Of a stretch of DNA of 64,000 bases, positions 60,774-64,000 are shown piece after piece. Every line of letters starts with the position of its first letter. The stretch's first letter is position 1. Source of the stretch: Pseudomonas sp. G34 (GTDB lineage: Bacteria > Pseudomonadota > Gammaproteobacteria > Pseudomonadales > Pseudomonadaceae); NCBI RefSeq assembly GCF_031119625.1, contig NZ_JAVHZV010000007.1, positions 293,275-357,274 on the forward strand, read 5' to 3'. Both the position numbers and the translations under genes were made by a program. Below the pieces are notes generated by a model that was not told where the DNA came from, did not search any database, and saw only the letters and a program-made list of their open reading frames with translations.

Positions 60774-61588
60774 CAGACCAATACGCCGTGATCGGTAACC
60801 CCATCGGTCACACCAAGTCGCCGCTGATTCACGGGCTGTTCGCGGCAAGTTGCGGGCAGCAGATCGAGTACAGCGCCATCGAAGGCTCGACCAGCGATTT
60901 CGCCGCTGATGTGGCGCGTTTCCGGGCCCAGGGCGGGCTGGGCATGAACATCACCGCGCCGTTCAAACTGCAGGCCTTCGAGCTGGCCACCCAGCCCAGC
61001 GAGCGGGCGCGCCTGGCGCGGGCTGCCAATGCCTTCAAGTTCGTGGGCGATGCGCTGCTGGCCGAGAACTTCGATGGCATCGGCCTGCTGCGCGATATCG
61101 AGCACAACCTCGGCCAGCCGCTGACCGGGCGCCGGGTGCTGCTGCTCGGCGCCGGTGGTGCGGTGCGCGGCGCGTTGCTGCCGTTCCTGTGCGCCGGCCC
61201 GGCGCGGTTGGTGCTGGCCAACCGCGATATGCACAAGGCCAGGGTGCTGGAGAGCGAGATCAATGATTCGCGCCTGTTGCTCAGCACCTACGAAGACCTG
61301 GCCGGGCAGTCGTTCGACCTGGTCATCAACGCCACCTCGGCCAGCCTCACTGGCGGGCTGCCGCCGGTGCCGGAATCGGTGTTCGCCAATGCGGCGCTGG
61401 CCTACGAACTGGCCTACGGCAAGGGCCTGACGCCGTTTCTGCAGGTGGCCAAGAAGGCCGGCGTGAACACCCTGGCGGATGGCGTGGGCATGCTCGTCGA
61501 GCAGGCGGCCGAAGCCTTCGCGTGGTGGCGTGGCGTGCGCCCGCAAACCGGGCCGGTGATCCAGCGACTCACCGTGCCGCTGGTGTGA
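60770..61588 (+). CDS. shikimate dehydrogenase-like (AroE family) protein
   Basis: 272 residues. The N-terminal GNPIGHTKSPLIHGLF has Thr in place of the usual shikimate-contacting Ser. Lys66 (MNITAPFKLQAF) and Asp102 (AENFDGIGLL) of the catalytic pair are kept, but the usual NVTxPxKE and GDNTDG contexts are altered (ITAPFKLQ, AENFDG). GAGGAVRGALL binds NADP. So it is probably a paralogue using a shikimate- or quinate-like or unrelated hydroxy acid, not the biosynthetic AroE. Confidence 0.82.
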   Translation: MTDQYAVIGNPIGHTKSPLIHGLFAASCGQQIEYSAIEGSTSDFAADVARFRAQGGLGMNITAPFKLQAFELATQPSERARLARAANAFKFVGDALLAENFDGIGLLRDIEHNLGQPLTGRRVLLLGAGGAVRGALLPFLCAGPARLVLANRDMHKARVLESEINDSRLLLSTYEDLAGQSFDLVINATSASLTGGLPPVPESVFANAALAYELAYGKGLTPFLQVAKKAGVNTLADGVGMLVEQAAEAFAWWRGVRPQTGPVIQRLTVPLV

Positions 61589-61598
61589 GGGGCAGGCG

Positions 61599-62045
61599 AT
61601 GAAAGTCCTCATGCTGCACGGCATCAACCACAACATGTTCGGCAAGCGCGACCCGGTGCAGTACGGCACCATCACCCTGGAGGAAATCGACGCGCGCCTG
61701 GGTGAGCTGGCCGAATCCCTCGGCGTGCAAATCGATAGCTTCCAGAGCAACTACGAAGGCGCCCTGTGCGAACGCATCCACCAGGCCTACCTGGAGGGTA
61801 CGGATGCGGTGCTGATCAACGCCGGCGCCTGGACCCACTACAGCTACGGCATCCGCGACGCGCTGGCGATCCTCAGCGTGCCGGTGGTGGAAATCCACAT
61901 GTCCAACATCCATGCCCGCGAGGCCTTCCGCCACCACTCGGTATTCGCCGACGTGGTGCGCGGGCAGATCAGCGGCTTTGGTGTGGACAGCTACCTGCTG
62001 GGCTTGCGCACGGCGGTGGCGACGGCCCGCGGTGAGCAGGTGTGA
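61599..62045 (+). CDS. type II 3-dehydroquinate dehydratase-like (AroQ family) protein
   Basis: 148 residues. Active-site residues corresponding to the flexible-loop Arg (Arg17) and Tyr (Tyr22) are present, as are INAGAWTH and EIHMSNIHAREAFRHH (His100, Arg108). The first block is HGINHNMFGKRDP where typical AroQ has NGPNLNLLGxREP, so substrate contacts differ. It follows the AroE-like gene by 10 bases and closes the operon. Probably a catabolic or repurposed dehydratase. Confidence 0.83.
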   Translation: MKVLMLHGINHNMFGKRDPVQYGTITLEEIDARLGELAESLGVQIDSFQSNYEGALCERIHQAYLEGTDAVLINAGAWTHYSYGIRDALAILSVPVVEIHMSNIHAREAFRHHSVFADVVRGQISGFGVDSYLLGLRTAVATARGEQV

Positions 62046-62209
62046 GCTGCGGCAGAGCACGGCTGTGAACCTTGCGCAGGGCGGCGGTCGAATGGGCTGC
62101 ATGACGTGTGGCCCAGTCGGTTTTCACGCGGCTGCCGGCACGCCAGAATGGCGGCCGCCTCTTCAGCCACTGCTCGGCCCTTCGAGCAGCCCTTCAGCAA
62201 GGATTGCCC

Positions 62210-63028
62210 ATGAGTTTTTTCCGCAAGTTGTTCGGCCTGTCATCCAAACCCTCCGCCGAGGCTGAATCGTCAGCTGCCCATAGCCCGGAAATCCCTGACG
62301 GCGACAGCGCCGCCGAGGCGGCCAACCAGGCAGCCCGCGAGGCCAGCGCCGGGTGTCTGGATCGCCACTGGCAGGGTGTTGGCGCCGTCGAGCAGGACGT
62401 GCTCGGTTATCTGATCAGCCCCAGCTTCACCGGCGGCCCGCAGTGGCCGTCGACCCGCCAGGCGTACCGCGTGGTGCGCCGTGGCGAGTCCATCCTCCTG
62501 GCGACCGACGGCCTCTCCGATCCCTTCGATGACGTGGAGGGCACGGGCAACGGTTTCGAGATGGAGCTGTTCCTGGAAACCGCCGACATCCCCGAGCACG
62601 CCCGGGGCAAGCCGGGCGAAGTCGACCCGCTCAAGTACAGCTGGGCCTTCGAGCTGCTCCAGCACGTGGCCGGCACGGTCGCCGGTGCCGGCGGCATCGT
62701 CGAGCAGATCGAGCAGCATGGCGTGCTGTCCCTGGAACTGCCGGGCGTGAGCCAGTCGCAGCACATCGGCGAGCAGCTGACCGCGCACTTCGTCAGCGAT
62801 GACGACACTGTTGGCGTACTGCTCGGCGGCCCCCCGGCGGACTTCCCGACGCGCCTGGGCGACATGCCGCTGTCGCCGGTCAGCCTGATTGCCGTGGTGC
62901 TGATCACCGCCAGTGAGCTCGACTACGTGCGCGCCGGTGGCCGCGCCGCCCGTGAGGAGCTGGTGCAGCGCCTGCAGGCCGCCGGCGTTGGCCACCGCAG
63001 CGACCTGCAGCGCGCCAGCGTGGTGTAA
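62210..63028 (+). CDS. suppressor-of-fused-like domain protein
   Basis: 272 residues. After a Lys/Ser/Ala-rich start (1-45), a domain with YRVVRRGESILLATDGLSDPF (about 85-105), FEMELFLETAD and WAFELLQHVAGTVAG resembles the bacterial suppressor-of-fused (SUFU) fold, as judged by eye. In bacteria these are often immunity or accessory proteins linked to toxins and secretion; no toxin gene is next to it here. The ATG at 62210 begins a short basic N-terminus. Stands alone. Confidence 0.6.
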   Translation: MSFFRKLFGLSSKPSAEAESSAAHSPEIPDGDSAAEAANQAAREASAGCLDRHWQGVGAVEQDVLGYLISPSFTGGPQWPSTRQAYRVVRRGESILLATDGLSDPFDDVEGTGNGFEMELFLETADIPEHARGKPGEVDPLKYSWAFELLQHVAGTVAGAGGIVEQIEQHGVLSLELPGVSQSQHIGEQLTAHFVSDDDTVGVLLGGPPADFPTRLGDMPLSPVSLIAVVLITASELDYVRAGGRAAREELVQRLQAAGVGHRSDLQRASVV

Positions 63029-63071
63029 GCCGCGCGCCGCGCAACGACCCTGCTGGGTGCCGCTCGATTGG

Positions 63072-63506
63072 TCAGGCGTTCTGGTTGCCCGAGCGGGTAA
63101 AGGAATAGCGATCGATATCGCACCTGAGCTGCCAGCCTTGGCTTTGCCAGTAATGGGCGGCGCTCGGGTTGGTCTTGAAAACGTCCAGATGGCATTTGTG
63201 GATGCCGAGGTTCTCGAGGCTCGAAAGGCAGCGTGCTACCAGCGCATTCGCGATGCCCTGGCGCCGATATTCCGGGCGCACGAGCAGGTGCTGCAGATAC
63301 CCGCGGCGCCCGTCATGCCCGCACATGACGCACCCGCACAACAGGCCTTCGACCTCGGCAACGAAGCTCAGCCCCGGGTTTCGCGCCAGGTAGCGTGCGG
63401 TCGCGTCCCGCGAGTCGGCATCGCGCAACGAGATGCCGGGCGTCGACCTCATCAGCTTGATGACTGCGTCGTAATCGTCCAGGGTCATCACCCGAATATT
63501 CAACAT
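63072..63506 (-). CDS. GNAT-family N-acetyltransferase
   Basis: 144 residues with LVRPEYRRQGIANALVARCLSSL (about 74-96), the acetyl-CoA-binding motif A, and NPSAAHYWQSQGWQL (motif B). The GNAT signature is clear; the substrate is not. Convergent with the SUFU-like gene. Confidence 0.85.
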   Translation of the reverse strand: MLNIRVMTLDDYDAVIKLMRSTPGISLRDADSRDATARYLARNPGLSFVAEVEGLLCGCVMCGHDGRRGYLQHLLVRPEYRRQGIANALVARCLSSLENLGIHKCHLDVFKTNPSAAHYWQSQGWQLRCDIDRYSFTRSGNQNA

Positions 63507-63673
63507 TGGCGCCTCGCTTCAAGAGGGGGCTGGCTCGTCAGGCTAGCATTCGAAAGCGGCGGGTTATTTGGGGAAACTGTTCGGGGTCGGCCAGAAGAAG
63601 CCGTTAGGGCGAGCTACCGACTGGCTGTCACTGCTCATTGCCGTCCATAGCAGCACGCAGCCCTGTAACCTCT

Positions 63674-63946
63674 CTAGGTCCAAGAGGAAAGCGCGATAGG
63701 AGTAGAGCCTAGGCAGACCGCAGCGCATTTGATGCTTGCTCTACGTATCGCCTCGGCATCCTGAAACGTGTTGGGAGCGCTTTGGCTCTGCAGTGTCCCG
63801 GAAGAATCGGAGGTATCGAGTATCGCTCTCACCACCGCAAAATCCGCTCGGTCAGCGTTAGGAGCTAGGCGATACCAATAAGCAGGGCTTCCGCTCTCGA
63901 CTTTGGCAAAAGCGCTGTACAGGCCTGTTCTCTTTTCATGCTTCAC
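63674..63946 (-). CDS. unknown small protein
   Basis: 90 residues starting MKHEKRTGLYSAFAKV, soluble, no recognised family. Base composition is lower in GC than the rest of the window, and the following 54 bases to the edge offer no clear upstream context. It could be a recently acquired gene or a spurious frame. Confidence 0.4.
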   Translation of the reverse strand: MKHEKRTGLYSAFAKVESGSPAYWYRLAPNADRADFAVVRAILDTSDSSGTLQSQSAPNTFQDAEAIRRASIKCAAVCLGSTPIALSSWT

Positions 63947-64000
63947 AACGTACTGCGTCGAGCTGCGATCAGCGAGCTAAGCGTGCCAGCGCTGGAGATC

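Noticed and set aside
1..64000. CRISPR arrays, tRNA and rRNA genes, integrases or phage genes
   Set aside because: No short regularly spaced repeat array, tRNA-like cloverleaf, rRNA sequence or integrase motif was noticed anywhere in the window.

Overview
The window is GC-rich, densely coded DNA of Pseudomonas type. Supporting signs are the xenB/ArsR pair, olsB-olsA, a LOV histidine kinase of the P. syringae size class, a REP-like array with the GTGGGAGCGGGCC core, many LysR regulators and a Fur-box TonB receptor. I see no tRNA, rRNA, CRISPR array, phage genes or transposase. The species cannot be settled from the sequence alone.

Layout. 0-5.7 kb: a coiled-coil membrane protein, an ArsR-xenB redox operon, AcpH, and a GntR regulator divergent from an AbrB-type membrane protein. 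5.7-6.1 kb: three tandem REP-like units. 6.1-7.8 kb: ornithine-lipid genes olsB-olsA. 8-11.7 kb: an ODP-type metallo-beta-lactamase protein, a phospholipase D/cardiolipin synthase-like enzyme and a GAF histidine kinase. 11.8-17.4 kb: LysR and a short-form argC, a hemerythrin-like protein, a blue-light LOV hybrid kinase, a small DUF protein and a hotdog thioesterase. 17.4-21.5 kb: a TetR-controlled redox block (Old Yellow Enzyme, two SDRs) with a MaoC protein. 21.7-23.8 kb: an uncharacterised translationally coupled pair, of which the second is a zinc-ribbon alpha/beta hydrolase; this is my best candidate for an undescribed system. 23.8-31.4 kb: a HrpK-domain-like small protein, a YdgA-like protein, a siderophore receptor with a Fur box, and a fosmidomycin-resistance-type transporter. 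31.6-33.1 kb: a diguanylate cyclase.

33.2-39.3 kb is a catabolic block: LysR, two SDRs, a class III aminotransferase, a gamma-glutamylpolyamine-synthetase-like ligase and Lrp. It suggests breakdown of an amine or amino acid. 42.3-47.5 kb is a second such block: LysR with a clear T-N11-A box, an MHS transporter, a class II aldolase, a 2-hydroxyacid dehydrogenase and an acetylpolyamine-amidohydrolase-like enzyme. 47.7-57.6 kb holds a sorbosone-dehydrogenase-type lipoprotein, a 313-bp element with 21-bp perfect terminal inverted repeats, OsmC, an AraC-linked pair of small secreted proteins, a TerC transporter with a structured leader, a NudK with an extra C-terminal domain, and a GlxA-type regulator.

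57.7-62.0 kb is a tight LysR-linked six-gene operon (PanE-like, VOC, MaoC, CaiB/BaiF, AroE-like, AroQ-like). The shikimate-type enzymes are divergent in substrate-contact residues, so a dedicated catabolic pathway is likely. The right end carries a suppressor-of-fused-like protein, a GNAT acetyltransferase and an unknown small gene. All names rest on recognising sequence motifs by eye; no database search was run.
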